Positions 1-8,122 of a stretch of 64,000 bases of DNA are shown here, piece after piece. A program made the translations under genes and the position numbers. The notes below the pieces were generated by a model. It did not search any database and was not told where the DNA came from. It worked only from the letters and a program-made list of their open reading frames with translations. The first letter of the stretch is position 1. The number at the start of each line of letters is the position of its first letter. Source of the stretch: an uncultured Burkholderiales bacterium (GTDB lineage Bacteria; Pseudomonadota; Gammaproteobacteria; Burkholderiales; Burkholderiaceae_C); contig CALAGS010000139.1 of assembly GCA_937891665.1 (NCBI GenBank), positions 1 to 64,000 on the forward strand, in the 5' to 3' direction.

Positions 1-1375
1 CTGCTTGATCGCGCATTCTTTTGGCTGCTGAAATTCGAACCAACACCGGTTGTTGTTCCAACAAAGCCTCTAATCTGTCTTGTGCTTCTGGCTCCCACGG
101 CACAGTGGTGTTGGGCGCAGAGCGACCCAAAGTACCTTCAATCTTGTCCATCTCGGTGCCCAATGGCAGGATGTGGAACAGCGCATCGAACAGGCCGTTG
201 CAAAACTCTTGAATGATGTAAGTGGCGCCGGCATAACCCATGAAAGGCGTGCCGGTATGGCGACGAATAATGGGCAATGGAAAACTGGCAGGGATGAAAC
301 TGGTTTTCATCATGCCGCCGCCGCCACACTCGGCCAAATAGATGCGCTCGTTGTAGCTGCCGTACAAAATGAGCGGCGTTTTTTCAGTGACCAGCTTGCG
401 CACTTCTGCATTGTCTGTTTTGGCACCCGCGATGCGCGAGATGGCAAAGTTGCAAGGCAGGCCCATTTCATCTTCTAAGAAATGGCGAATGCCGCGTGTG
501 TAGGTTTCGTTGGCTACCACACCAAAGTTGGCGGTGCCAAAAAAGTCTTGTGTCACAGAGCGCCACAAATCCCAAATCGGTTTGATGGTGCTGTGCTTTT
601 CTCTTTCGATGAAGGGCTCTGGGTCGAGGCCAAGCAATTCGCCCAAAGAGCGCAAAAATTTGGTGGTGCTGTGCAAGCCAATCGGTGCTTGCAAGTAAGG
701 CCGCTCTAAAGCTTCGCAAAGCATGCGGCCAAATTCGCGGTACATGCAAATGTTCACATCGGCTTCAACCAAACGCGACACATCGGCCAGGTGTGAACCT
801 AAGGGGAAGACCATGTTGACGTCGGCGCCGATGCCTTGCACCAAGCGGCGAATTTCAGCCAAATCGCTTGGGCAGTTGAAGGTGCCGTAGCTGGGTCCAA
901 TGATGTTGACGCGAGGACGCTCGCCTTCTTTGCGTTCGCGCTTGGGCACATGCTTCATGCCGTATTGCTGCCACAACCAGTACATGGCGCGGTTTGCGCA
1001 CTGCCACTGATCTTCGTCGATGGTGCGCGGCAAGAAGCGTTGCAGGTTGGTACCTTCGGGCGTTACGCCGCCGCCAATCATTTCGGCAATGGAGCCAGTC
1101 ACCACCACGGAGGGCAGGTCGGGGTTGAGTGTGGCGTGCGCACGGCGCATGGCGCCCTCTGTGCCTTCGCGGCCCAACTGTTCTTCAGCTAAACCTGTGA
1201 CCACAATGGGCAACTCATGAGGGGGCAGTGCATCGGTGTAGTGCAAGACCGAAGTGACAGGCAAGTTCTCGCAGCCCACCGGGCCGTCAATGACAACTTG
1301 CAAGCCTTTGATGGCGGTGAACACATACACCGCTCCCCAATAGCCACCTGCGCGATCGTGGTCAAGAACTAGCAT
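1..1375 (-). CDS. bchZ: Chlorophyllide a reductase subunit Z (BchZ), 3' end cut off by the window
   Basis: BchZ pairs with BchY to form the catalytic component of chlorophyllide a oxidoreductase, which reduces ring B on the way to bacteriochlorophyll a. The reading frame starts [19 protein letters not shown] and stays open on the minus strand to base 1, giving about 458 codons. Nitrogenase-like features are visible: [10 protein letters not shown] near residue 35 carrying a cluster-ligand type Cys, and [13 protein letters not shown] near residue 170. The last visible stretch, [14 protein letters not shown], matches the family's C-terminal part, so only a few dozen residues are missing. The ATG overlaps the bchY stop by one base (TGATG), implying translational coupling. 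It is the last visible gene of a bchCXYZ operon; in related superoperons puf genes follow, here outside the window. Confidence 0.95.
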   Translation of the reverse strand, partial: MLVLDHDRAGGYWGAVYVFTAIKGLQVVIDGPVGCENLPVTSVLHYTDALPPHELPIVVTGLAEEQLGREGTEGAMRRAHATLNPDLPSVVVTGSIAEMIGGGVTPEGTNLQRFLPRTIDEDQWQCANRAMYWLWQQYGMKHVPKRERKEGERPRVNIIGPSYGTFNCPSDLAEIRRLVQGIGADVNMVFPLGSHLADVSRLVEADVNICMYREFGRMLCEALERPYLQAPIGLHSTTKFLRSLGELLGLDPEPFIEREKHSTIKPIWDLWRSVTQDFFGTANFGVVANETYTRGIRHFLEDEMGLPCNFAISRIAGAKTDNAEVRKLVTEKTPLILYGSYNERIYLAECGGGGMMKTSFIPASFPLPIIRRHTGTPFMGYAGATYIIQEFCNGLFDALFHILPLGTEMDKIEGTLGRSAPNTTVPWEPEAQDRLEALLEQQPVLVRISAAKRMRDQA

Positions 1376-2940
1376 CAGATCATGGCCTCCGCTTTGCGTT
1401 TTTTAGCTAACTTCTCGAGCTGTCTGCGTGTTTCGGCTTCAAACTCGGGGCGGTTTTGCGGCACACCGTGCGAGGCTTCCCAAACGCCAGATGCATGGCC
1501 TGAGCCAGTGTCGCCAAAGAAGGCTTTCATTTCATCAAAGCGCGACTTGTTGGCAATAGCGCCATTGATCACTTGCGCCAAGGAGCCTGCACCTGCAGGC
1601 CCCATCAAGGGGCGCGCAGAAATGAGGTTGGTGAAATACAAGCTTGGAATGCTGAGTTCTTTGGCCGCTTGCACGATCGGTGTGGTGCCAATGGTCAAGT
1701 CAGGCTTCCACTCGTGCATGGCGGCCAAATCTTGCTCAAGCGATGCGCGGTATTGCACGTGTACGCCATGCGCTTCAAGCCACTCACAATCAGGAGCGCT
1801 CCATGGTGTGCGAGGGCAGGCTGTGCCCACATAACGCAAATCGGCACCACTCTCTACCAACAAACGCGCTACCAACAACTCAGAACCTTCGTAGCCACTG
1901 AGCGTGATACGGCCTTTGATGGGTGACTTGGCCAAGGCACCTTTGATGGCGCCTAGCATGATGTTTTTCACCATGTCGATTTTGGCTTGCGGCACATTGG
2001 CTGCATTGCCAATGGCTTGCAACCAAGCTTCGGTACCGTCATGTCCAACGGGTGCTGAGCCCACAACAGGACGACCTGCTGCTTCAAATTCGCGAATGCT
2101 TGCGGTGTAAAACGGGTGGATGGCAGCGACCGCTGCGCAATCGAGCGCTGCATAAAGTTCGCGCCATTCGCGTGTGGGCACCACAGGACCGGCTGCAAGG
2201 CCCATGGGCTCGAGCATGCGGCCAATGATGATGGGATCGGCGGGGAACATTTCACCAATCATGGTGATGGTGGGCTTGTCAGAACGGCCTGTGCGCGGTG
2301 CTTGAACAGGGCCTGCCACAATTTCTTCGCGCGCATATTTCAGCATGGCGCCGGCCAAAACGTCTTTGGCTTCTGCATGCGTAGGCACACCAAACCCAGG
2401 TACGTCGATGCCAATGATTCGAACGCCGTTGATCTCTTTGGGCAACAATTGCAGTGGCACACCACTGGCAGTGGGTACGCACAAATTGATGATCACAATG
2501 GCGTCGTATTTTTCGGGATCGGCTTGGTCGTACACAGACTCGCGAATGTCTTCAAACAACTTGCCTGTGACCAGTGACTCAGAGTTAAACGGCACGTAGC
2601 CGACACTGCGACGAGCGCCGTAGAAATGGGAAGTGAATGTCAAGCCATACACACAGCATGCAGAGCCAGACAAAATGGTGGCCGTGCGGCGCATGCGAAG
2701 ACCCACACGCAATGAACCAAACGCAGGACACATGCTTTGCGGTTGATCGTGGGGACCGGCTTTGGGATCGACAGGATAGTCTTTGGCATATTGCGCCAAC
2801 ACTTCAGACTTGCCGGAGGCCTTGGCAGCAGCCAACATTTTTTCACCACCCGAGTGGCAGCCCATACCATCTCCTTCGATGGTAGTGCTCATGCCCGCTG
2901 GCGCTTGAGAGGCTGGGACGATGGGAATCGTTTTGCTCAT
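1375..2940 (-). CDS. bchY: Chlorophyllide a reductase subunit Y (BchY)
   Basis: BchY is the second subunit of the NifDK-like catalytic component of chlorophyllide a reductase and works with BchX (reductase) and BchZ. I chose the start [12 protein letters not shown] at 2940, four bases after the bchX stop, giving 521 residues, the usual family size. A longer frame reaches back to 3039 but lies inside bchX. Cysteines that could bind the Fe-S cluster occur in [11 protein letters not shown] and [10 protein letters not shown] in the N-terminal quarter. The C-terminal half has the paired Rossmann-like folds of the family ([32 protein letters not shown]). It is tightly packed between bchX and bchZ, so one transcript is expected. 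Confidence 0.96.
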   Translation of the reverse strand: MSKTIPIVPASQAPAGMSTTIEGDGMGCHSGGEKMLAAAKASGKSEVLAQYAKDYPVDPKAGPHDQPQSMCPAFGSLRVGLRMRRTATILSGSACCVYGLTFTSHFYGARRSVGYVPFNSESLVTGKLFEDIRESVYDQADPEKYDAIVIINLCVPTASGVPLQLLPKEINGVRIIGIDVPGFGVPTHAEAKDVLAGAMLKYAREEIVAGPVQAPRTGRSDKPTITMIGEMFPADPIIIGRMLEPMGLAAGPVVPTREWRELYAALDCAAVAAIHPFYTASIREFEAAGRPVVGSAPVGHDGTEAWLQAIGNAANVPQAKIDMVKNIMLGAIKGALAKSPIKGRITLSGYEGSELLVARLLVESGADLRYVGTACPRTPWSAPDCEWLEAHGVHVQYRASLEQDLAAMHEWKPDLTIGTTPIVQAAKELSIPSLYFTNLISARPLMGPAGAGSLAQVINGAIANKSRFDEMKAFFGDTGSGHASGVWEASHGVPQNRPEFEAETRRQLEKLAKKRKAEAMI

Positions 2941-2944
2941 GATG

Positions 2945-3958
2945 TCAGACTTCGTCGTACACAACTTCAAGGGTGGGCTTGCTGGTGTCAGTCTTGCCGC
3001 ACATGTCAAATTGCGTTGCAGGCTCGAGCACCACATCACGTCCTACAGCAGAAGCTGCAAACAAGCCCAGCAACTGGTCTTGTGTCATGGGGTTAGGACG
3101 AATGGGAACTGACGTCGCCACATTGGCGGCTAACTCTGCAAACATGGGGCCCCACACAGACTCAGGGCGGCCAATGATTTCGTAGCTGGCGCTCTTTCTG
3201 CGAATGTCTTCATTGGCAGGAATGGTGGACAACACTGGGATACCCACCTTCTCGGCAAAGTTGGCGGCCTCGCCGGTGCCATCGTCGCGGTTGATGACCA
3301 TGCCGGCCACACCCACATTGCCGCCCAACTTGCGGAAGTATTCAACCGCAGAGCACACGTTGTTGGCCACGTACAGTGATTGCAAATCGTTGCTGGCCAC
3401 CACAATCACTTTTTGGCACATGTCCCGGGCAATGGGCAAACCAAATCCGCCGCACACCACATCGCCTAAAAAGTCGAGCAGCACATAGTCAAAGCCCCAC
3501 TCGTGAAAGCCAAGTTTTTCGAGTAATTCAAAGCCGTGAATGATGCCGCGACCACCGCAACCGCGTCCCACTTCAGGGCCGCCCAATTCCATGGCATACA
3601 CACCATCACGTTTGAAGCAAACATCGCCAATGGCAACCGCTTCACCGGCCAATTTTTTCTTGGAAGAAGTTTCAATGATGGTGGGGCAAGCGCGGCCACC
3701 AAACAACAAACTGGTGGTGTCACTTTTAGGGTCGCAGCCAATCAGCAAAACTTTTTTACCTTGCTGAGCCATCATGTAACTGAGGTTGGCCAGCGTGAAG
3801 CTTTTGCCAATGCCGCCTTTGCCATAGATGGCAATAATCTGAGTTTCCTTTGTGACCTCGGAGGTGGACACAGGTGTGGGTTCAATGGCCGCTTCAGTGC
3901 GCAAAATATCGCGCATGAAATTCACGGGGGCTACAGAAGGAATTGAACTCGAGCTCAT
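2945..3958 (-). CDS. bchX: Chlorophyllide a reductase iron protein (BchX)
   Basis: BchX is the NifH/BchL-like ATP-dependent reductase that passes electrons to BchYZ. The P-loop GKGGIGKS lies near residue 46 after an N-terminal extension typical of BchX. The two cysteines that bridge the [4Fe-4S] cluster of the dimer lie in GRGCGGRG (about Cys134) and DVVCGGFG (about Cys169). I placed the start at MSSSSIPSV (3958) because its ATG overlaps the bchC stop (ATGA), which also makes the protein 337 residues. An in-frame ATG 15 bases upstream is possible but lies inside bchC. The gene sits between bchC and bchY. Confidence 0.97.
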   Translation of the reverse strand: MSSSSIPSVAPVNFMRDILRTEAAIEPTPVSTSEVTKETQIIAIYGKGGIGKSFTLANLSYMMAQQGKKVLLIGCDPKSDTTSLLFGGRACPTIIETSSKKKLAGEAVAIGDVCFKRDGVYAMELGGPEVGRGCGGRGIIHGFELLEKLGFHEWGFDYVLLDFLGDVVCGGFGLPIARDMCQKVIVVASNDLQSLYVANNVCSAVEYFRKLGGNVGVAGMVINRDDGTGEAANFAEKVGIPVLSTIPANEDIRRKSASYEIIGRPESVWGPMFAELAANVATSVPIRPNPMTQDQLLGLFAASAVGRDVVLEPATQFDMCGKTDTSKPTLEVVYDEV

Positions 3959-4893
3959 GCGACTTGTCTCCAATCAAGAACCATCTTTAAACAATCTGCA
4001 TCGCCAAAAGCGGTGCGGTATGCGGCATCTGCTTGCGTTGCATCTTGGCGATGCGTAATCAAGCCATCTAGGGATAAAAGGCCATCGCCTGCTAAGGCAA
4101 TCACCGCGGCTAAATCGGGGGGTGACCACTGTGCTGCCACTCGAATGCGCGCTTCGCGCATGAAAGCAGGTGGGAAAACAAAAGAAAGCGGCGTGTCGTA
4201 AAAACCTGCCAAGACCACTTCACCGCCAGGCGCCAAGCGGCCAATGAGTTCATCCAGAAGTGAACTGACGCCGCTGACATCACAAATGCATTTGTAGTTT
4301 TTACGGGTGTCTGTACTTGGGTCAATGACCTCGTAGCCCACAGCGCCCGAGCGGCGGGCAGGGTTGGTATCCCACACCACTGGATGGCCACCTGCCAACA
4401 CAGCCAGTCTGGCAATCATCCGACCCAAAACACCATGGCCCACAATCAAATCGGGTTGTTGCGTACCTGGCGCACTGTGCGCGTGGTATGCGGTGGCAGC
4501 CAACGCAAACAAGACACCTTGCTCGGCCAAAGATTCTTGGATGGGCAAAGCGCGTGCAGAGGGAACGACCAATTTGGAGGCAGAGCCACCAAATAAATTC
4601 CGTGCTTCTTGGAAACATTGAGAGCCAGGGATGTAGACCCGTGTGCCCACTTTCAAAGTGGCTTGATCACCTGCATCGACCACGCGGCCCACGGTTTCAT
4701 AGCCTGGCACCAAGGGGTAGCCCATGCCGGGGAATGCGGGCATGGTGCCATCCCAAAGAAGGCGCTCTGTACCCGTGCTGATACCACTGAATTCCACCGC
4801 GACTTTGACGTCTGCCGCGCCCATTTCAGGCAAAGACAAACCTGTCAAAGCCAATGACTTGGGTTGCTGAAAAACGATGGCGGTAGACTGCAT
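3955..4893 (-). CDS. bchC: 3-hydroxyethyl bacteriochlorophyllide a dehydrogenase (BchC)
   Basis: BchC oxidises the C3 hydroxyethyl group of the bacteriochlorophyllide to acetyl, one of the last steps before esterification. The 312-residue protein has the medium-chain dehydrogenase fold: an N-terminal GroES-like part with PGYETVGRVVDAG near residue 65 and a nucleotide-binding part with IVGHGVLGRMIARLAVLAGG near residue 150. It lacks the structural zinc cysteine cluster of alcohol dehydrogenases, as BchC proteins do. It is the first gene of the bchCXYZ unit. Its 58-base upstream gap contains the two PpsR-type sites and a promoter. No good Shine-Dalgarno sequence precedes the ATG. Confidence 0.95.
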   Translation of the reverse strand: MQSTAIVFQQPKSLALTGLSLPEMGAADVKVAVEFSGISTGTERLLWDGTMPAFPGMGYPLVPGYETVGRVVDAGDQATLKVGTRVYIPGSQCFQEARNLFGGSASKLVVPSARALPIQESLAEQGVLFALAATAYHAHSAPGTQQPDLIVGHGVLGRMIARLAVLAGGHPVVWDTNPARRSGAVGYEVIDPSTDTRKNYKCICDVSGVSSLLDELIGRLAPGGEVVLAGFYDTPLSFVFPPAFMREARIRVAAQWSPPDLAAVIALAGDGLLSLDGLITHRQDATQADAAYRTAFGDADCLKMVLDWRQVA

Positions 4894-4896
4894 AAC

Positions 4897-4914
4897 TGTA
4901 TATTTACTCTTACA
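4897..4914. promoter_or_regulatory. PpsR/CrtJ-type operator, proximal site of bchC promoter
   Basis: The sequence is TGT-ATATTTACTCTT-ACA, an exact TGT-N12-ACA palindrome. It lies just upstream of bchC and covers the likely -10 (AAATAT on the minus strand, 4900-4905). PpsR/CrtJ is known to repress bch, crt and puc genes through this motif. The regulator's identity is inferred; no ppsR gene is in the window. Confidence 0.8.
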
Positions 4915-4928
4915 CTGATTTGTGTCAA
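4900..4928 (-). promoter_or_regulatory. Sigma70-type promoter of bchC
   Basis: On the minus strand a consensus -35 TTGACA (4923-4928) is followed, after 17 bases, by AAATAT (4900-4905). The -35 is perfect and the -10 is weak. The start of transcription would lie at or very close to the bchC ATG at 4893, giving a very short or absent leader. Transcripts from crtE through crtF could also read into bchC. Confidence 0.55.
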
Positions 4929-4940
4929 CAAATATTTACA
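4923..4940. promoter_or_regulatory. PpsR/CrtJ-type operator, distal site of bchC promoter
   Basis: The sequence is TGT-CAACAAATATTT-ACA, a second exact TGT-N12-ACA palindrome, separated from the proximal one by 8 bases. It overlaps the -35 element described in the next entry. Tandem sites with 8-base spacing over the -35 and -10 match the arrangement known at Rhodobacter bchC and allow cooperative binding. Confidence 0.8.
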
Positions 4941-4951
4941 AATAATTCCAT

Positions 4952-6145
4952 TTATGGGTGTAAACCCTGTGGCTTTCGCCCCACCAAGATCTGCGTTTGC
5001 AAGGGCATGGGGTTCGGCACAAGTTCCAAATTCGAGAAGCCAGCCTCTGCCATCATGGCCATCAACTCACGGGCTGTACGCAACCTGCCAGCGCCCATGG
5101 CCAGCAGGTAAAAATGGAAATACGCATCGCCATGAGGCGTTTCGTCGGGCTCTTGGGCCATGGGCTCTGCCAAAAGCAAAGTGCCGCCCACAGGCAGTGC
5201 TTCGTAAATGGCGCGAAGCGCAGTTTTCACATCGGCATCGGGATGGTCGTGGGCCACACGGATCAAAGTGACCAAGTCGGCGCCACGGGGCAAAGCGTCT
5301 TCTAAAAAACTACCAGGATTGGCCGTTGCGCGATCCGCAATCCCTTGGCGCTCAAAGTTAGCGCGGGCGAGGGCCGCCACTTCAGGCAAGTCAAACAAAT
5401 GCAACTGCAAGTGCTTGGCATGTTGTGCCAAGCGGCCTAAGAAGGTGCCTTGACCACCTCCTACGTCGAGCACACAGCGGTGCTCGTCAAACGAGTAGCT
5501 GGCAAAAATCTCGTCCACCACGAAGGGCTGTGACGCTGACATGAGATTGGAGTAGCGTGCAAACTTTTCGACCTGGGCTGCATTTGTTGCCGCGCGTTGC
5601 GCGTTTTGCTCTTCAATGGTGTAGGGCCAGTACTGCGACATGGCGCCTGGCTGGTCTGTGCCCTTGAGCATGGCCACAGGATCTTGCATGTCTTGGTACA
5701 ACACGGCGTGGTGTTCGATCATGGCGCGAATGCCAACATGACCCGCCACAGGCGCACCCAATGCGCCCAATCCATAGCGCCCTTCGCTGCGCAAATTTAG
5801 CAAGCGCAAGGCCAGTGCCGATTGCAACAAACGCTGCAAACCAGCGACAGGCAGGTTGGTGAACTGGGCCAATTCTTCGAGGGTGCGTGGGCGCTCAGCA
5901 ACTGTTTCCAAAATGCGCAAGCGCACACACGCAAGCAGCACCTGTGAATACACAAAACCCGCCATGAGGTCAAACACTTGGCGCGCACGGCGCTGTGTGA
6001 TCCAACGGGTCAGAGGGTTGGAAACACTCCAGCGGTACAAAGACGTGCTGGTCATCATGCGATCCCAGACCGCTTCCAGCGAGTCTCGCCAAGGCGTCTT
6101 ACGACCCACGCGCTGAGCCGATGAGGCCAAATCCAGCGTTTTCAT
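4952..6145 (-). CDS. crtF: Demethylspheroidene O-methyltransferase (CrtF)
   Basis: CrtF transfers a methyl group from S-adenosylmethionine to the C1 hydroxyl of demethylspheroidene-type carotenoids in the spheroidene/spirilloxanthin pathway. The chosen start MKTLDLASSAQ (6145) lies one base after the crtE stop and gives 397 residues. The N-terminal half has the helical dimerisation domain of plant-type O-methyltransferases (RPRTLEELAQFTNLPVAGLQ). The SAM site is VLDVGGGQGTFLGRL near residue 225, and VTLIRVAHDHPD carries the usual catalytic-region histidine. The crtE-crtF-bchC order copies the known superoperon. The frame can be extended upstream to 6211, but only by overlapping crtE. Confidence 0.93.
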   Translation of the reverse strand: MKTLDLASSAQRVGRKTPWRDSLEAVWDRMMTSTSLYRWSVSNPLTRWITQRRARQVFDLMAGFVYSQVLLACVRLRILETVAERPRTLEELAQFTNLPVAGLQRLLQSALALRLLNLRSEGRYGLGALGAPVAGHVGIRAMIEHHAVLYQDMQDPVAMLKGTDQPGAMSQYWPYTIEEQNAQRAATNAAQVEKFARYSNLMSASQPFVVDEIFASYSFDEHRCVLDVGGGQGTFLGRLAQHAKHLQLHLFDLPEVAALARANFERQGIADRATANPGSFLEDALPRGADLVTLIRVAHDHPDADVKTALRAIYEALPVGGTLLLAEPMAQEPDETPHGDAYFHFYLLAMGAGRLRTARELMAMMAEAGFSNLELVPNPMPLQTQILVGRKPQGLHP

Positions 6146-6146
6146 A

Positions 6147-7055
6147 TCAATGTGACACGCTTTGGTTGTTGCCGGTACTTGTGCCGGCGCGATAAGCATT
6201 GCAAGCTGCACGGGGCACCAAACGCTCAGACTGTTGCATCACCAACTCACGCATCGACTGGGCGTTGGGTCCTTCTGGAATGGAATCTGAAGCAGCTTGA
6301 ATGAGCGATTCAAAATGGGCAATGGCGCCTGAAAGTCCGAGGTTGGCAATGGCGTTCGGCCTGTCGTGCTGCGCGTCTTGACCGACGGGCTTGCCCAAGA
6401 GATCGGATTGACCCATGACGTCACGAATGTCGTCAGCCACTTGGTAAGCCTCGCCTAAACAGTCGCCCAAGGCTTGCCATTGCTTGGGATCCGCGCCTGC
6501 GCTCAATGCCCCCGCACTGGTGGCCGCCACAAACAGCGCACCGGTTTTGGCGCGCTGGTATTGCATCAGAGACACGCGCGATTCAGATTCCCAGGCTTGG
6601 CCCGCCACAATGCCCGAGGGCATGCCGACGCAAGAGGCCACGATGTGCATTAAGCCGGGCAAGCGCAGCGGCGATTGGCTGGCGGCTGCAGCCAGTGTCT
6701 GGAAGGCCAAAACGATCAAGGCGTCGCCTGTGAGCACGGCCAAAGGTTCGCCATAGGCGAAATGCACCGAGGCGCGGCCACGGCGCGTTTTGGCATCGTC
6801 AAAACAGGGCAGGTCATCGTGAACCAAGGAGGCGCAATGCATGAGTTCAATGGCCACTGCGACACCTTCGCTCAGCCGAGCATCGTCCATGCCACATGCC
6901 TGTGCTACTGCCAAAGTCAACTGCGGCCGAACACGCGCACCGCCTGGAAACACGGCATGACGAACTGCGCCAGCCAACTTGGGAGGGCAACTGGGGTCTT
7001 CGGCAGACGCCAAGGCCATAGCCAGACACTGCTCGATTCTTGTGATTGCCTTCAT
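6147..7055 (-). CDS. crtE: Geranylgeranyl diphosphate synthase (CrtE)
   Basis: CrtE condenses isopentenyl diphosphate units to the C20 precursor used for carotenoids and for the phytyl tail of bacteriochlorophyll. The first aspartate-rich motif is DDLPCFDD (DDxxxxD type) near residue 76 and the second is QVADDIRD near residue 220. The start MKAITRIEQCLAMAL (7055) gives 302 residues, normal for the family; a longer frame up to 7097 has an atypical N terminus and would overlap the promoter. The presence of crtF next door favours GGPP rather than farnesyl diphosphate synthesis (IspA is the alternative). Expression probably starts at the PpsR-controlled promoter at 7097-7135. Confidence 0.9.
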   Translation of the reverse strand: MKAITRIEQCLAMALASAEDPSCPPKLAGAVRHAVFPGGARVRPQLTLAVAQACGMDDARLSEGVAVAIELMHCASLVHDDLPCFDDAKTRRGRASVHFAYGEPLAVLTGDALIVLAFQTLAAAASQSPLRLPGLMHIVASCVGMPSGIVAGQAWESESRVSLMQYQRAKTGALFVAATSAGALSAGADPKQWQALGDCLGEAYQVADDIRDVMGQSDLLGKPVGQDAQHDRPNAIANLGLSGAIAHFESLIQAASDSIPEGPNAQSMRELVMQQSERLVPRAACNAYRAGTSTGNNQSVSH

Positions 7056-7090
7056 GCGCTTGTCTCCAATCAATGTAAAACACGGAACAA

Positions 7091-7110
7091 GTGACAATTA
7101 TGGTTGTCAC
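7091..7110. repeat. Inverted repeat GTGACAA-N6-TTGTCAC in crtE promoter
   Basis: A perfect palindrome with 7-base arms spans the likely -10. It contains TGACA-N8-TGTCA, the PpsR half-sites in reversed orientation with the same 8-base spacing. It could bind PpsR weakly or another dimeric regulator. Confidence 0.5.
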
Positions 7111-7123
7111 TTGTGTGTGTAAA
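7097..7123 (-). promoter_or_regulatory. Probable crtE promoter
   Basis: On the minus strand CATAAT (7097-7102), five of six bases of a sigma70 -10, lies 42-47 bases upstream of the crtE ATG. A -35-like TTTACA (7118-7123) lies 15 bases further, or TGTTTA (7120-7125) 17 bases further. Both overlap the PpsR-type palindrome, so bound repressor would cover the -35. Confidence 0.5.
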
Positions 7124-7135
7124 CAAATATAGACA
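7118..7135. promoter_or_regulatory. PpsR/CrtJ-type operator of crtE
   Basis: TGT-AAACAAATATAG-ACA is an exact TGT-N12-ACA palindrome in the gap between crtE and bchO. It is the third exact copy in the window, and all three lie in photosynthesis promoters. Confidence 0.75.
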
Positions 7136-7149
7136 CATCAAATGTGTCT
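7131..7149. repeat. Inverted repeat AGACACAT-CAA-ATGTGTCT
   Basis: This perfect 8-base-arm palindrome starts inside the PpsR-type site and reaches towards the bchO stop at 7186. There is no run of T on either side, so it does not look like an intrinsic terminator; an operator is more likely. Confidence 0.5.
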
Positions 7150-7185
7150 GTCAACAGGGCATGCCTTGCTTTTCTGAAATTAAAT

Positions 7186-8109
7186 TCAAAGCGTGCTGGC
7201 AGCAGACTGGCCGATGGGCAGGATCACATCGGCCACCCACTGCGCCTGCTCCTCGTGCGCGAGGTGCCCCAGGTTGGGTAGCGAGATGATGTCTTGTGGA
7301 CGCAGATGCGGCAGTGATTCGGCCACGCGATAGGCCACAGACGGCGGCACAATCCAATCTTGCGAGCCGACAATCAAGGTGAGAGGGTCTTGAAGCGTGC
7401 GAAGCCGATCCCAAAAAGTGCGCAAATCCCAGTGCGCCATCATGTGTAGCGCAGCTTGTGCATGGGATGGGTTGCTGATCAAAGTTCGGTAGAGTCGGGT
7501 GCCTTCGGGATCCAGCTTTGAGCCAGTGCCCTCCAAAAGCTTATTCAGTACGGAGGCGCGCGCCGCCTGCCATGAAAACAACTCGGGCATCCAGGGTGCC
7601 TTGGTCAGCAACTTGGCCAAGGGTGAAAAAACTTGTCCAGCGACGCCATCCAAGGGCAGCAAAGCACCGTTCAAAGAGACCAGGCGCTGCGGCTTTAGAT
7701 GCCCGTCGAGCGTCAACATGCAAGCCACTGCAGCGCCTGCAGAGTGACCGACAACGATGTCAGGCTTGAACTGCATTTGTGCCATCAACTCGGCCACACC
7801 TGCTGCCATGCCCTGAATTGAAAACAAAGTGGCAACGTCAGAATCCTGTGGCATGGCGGTGAAACCATGGCCCGGAAAATCGATTGCGATCACCGTGCAG
7901 TGGTCGCTCAGCAAAGGCATCAGATGGCGCCATGAATGGGTCGATGCGCCAGTGCCGTGCAACAGCAAGATGCTCTTGGCCTGCGGGTTGGGGTGATGGG
8001 TGCATTGCACATGCCAGCGTAGCCGAGGCGTTTCAATGAAACTTGAAAGCTGCCGCAGAGGCCAGTGGCGGCCATCGGTGTTCCAATTTAAAGCTTGGCG
8101 TTGGCTCAC
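7186..8109 (-). CDS. bchO: Mg-chelatase-associated alpha/beta hydrolase (BchO)
   Basis: BchO is an alpha/beta-hydrolase-fold protein encoded with Mg-chelatase in purple bacteria; its exact role in bacteriochlorophyll synthesis is not settled. The 307-residue protein shows the oxyanion-hole region LLLHGTGASTHSW near residue 50, the nucleophile elbow VVGHSAGAAVA near residue 120, a downstream acid region VGSQDWIVP and a late histidine in NLGHLAHEE. It is the last gene of bchI-bchD-bchO, 13 bases after bchD. The position and lack of transport or degradation neighbours support BchO over a generic esterase. Confidence 0.88.
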   Translation of the reverse strand: MSQRQALNWNTDGRHWPLRQLSSFIETPRLRWHVQCTHHPNPQAKSILLLHGTGASTHSWRHLMPLLSDHCTVIAIDFPGHGFTAMPQDSDVATLFSIQGMAAGVAELMAQMQFKPDIVVGHSAGAAVACMLTLDGHLKPQRLVSLNGALLPLDGVAGQVFSPLAKLLTKAPWMPELFSWQAARASVLNKLLEGTGSKLDPEGTRLYRTLISNPSHAQAALHMMAHWDLRTFWDRLRTLQDPLTLIVGSQDWIVPPSVAYRVAESLPHLRPQDIISLPNLGHLAHEEQAQWVADVILPIGQSAASTL

Positions 8110-8122
8110 AATCAGCTTCTTC

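Noticed and set aside
7131..7149. AGACACAT-CAA-ATGTGTCT considered as bchO terminator
   Set aside because: AT-rich short stem with no T run on the strand that leaves bchO; kept only as a regulatory repeat.
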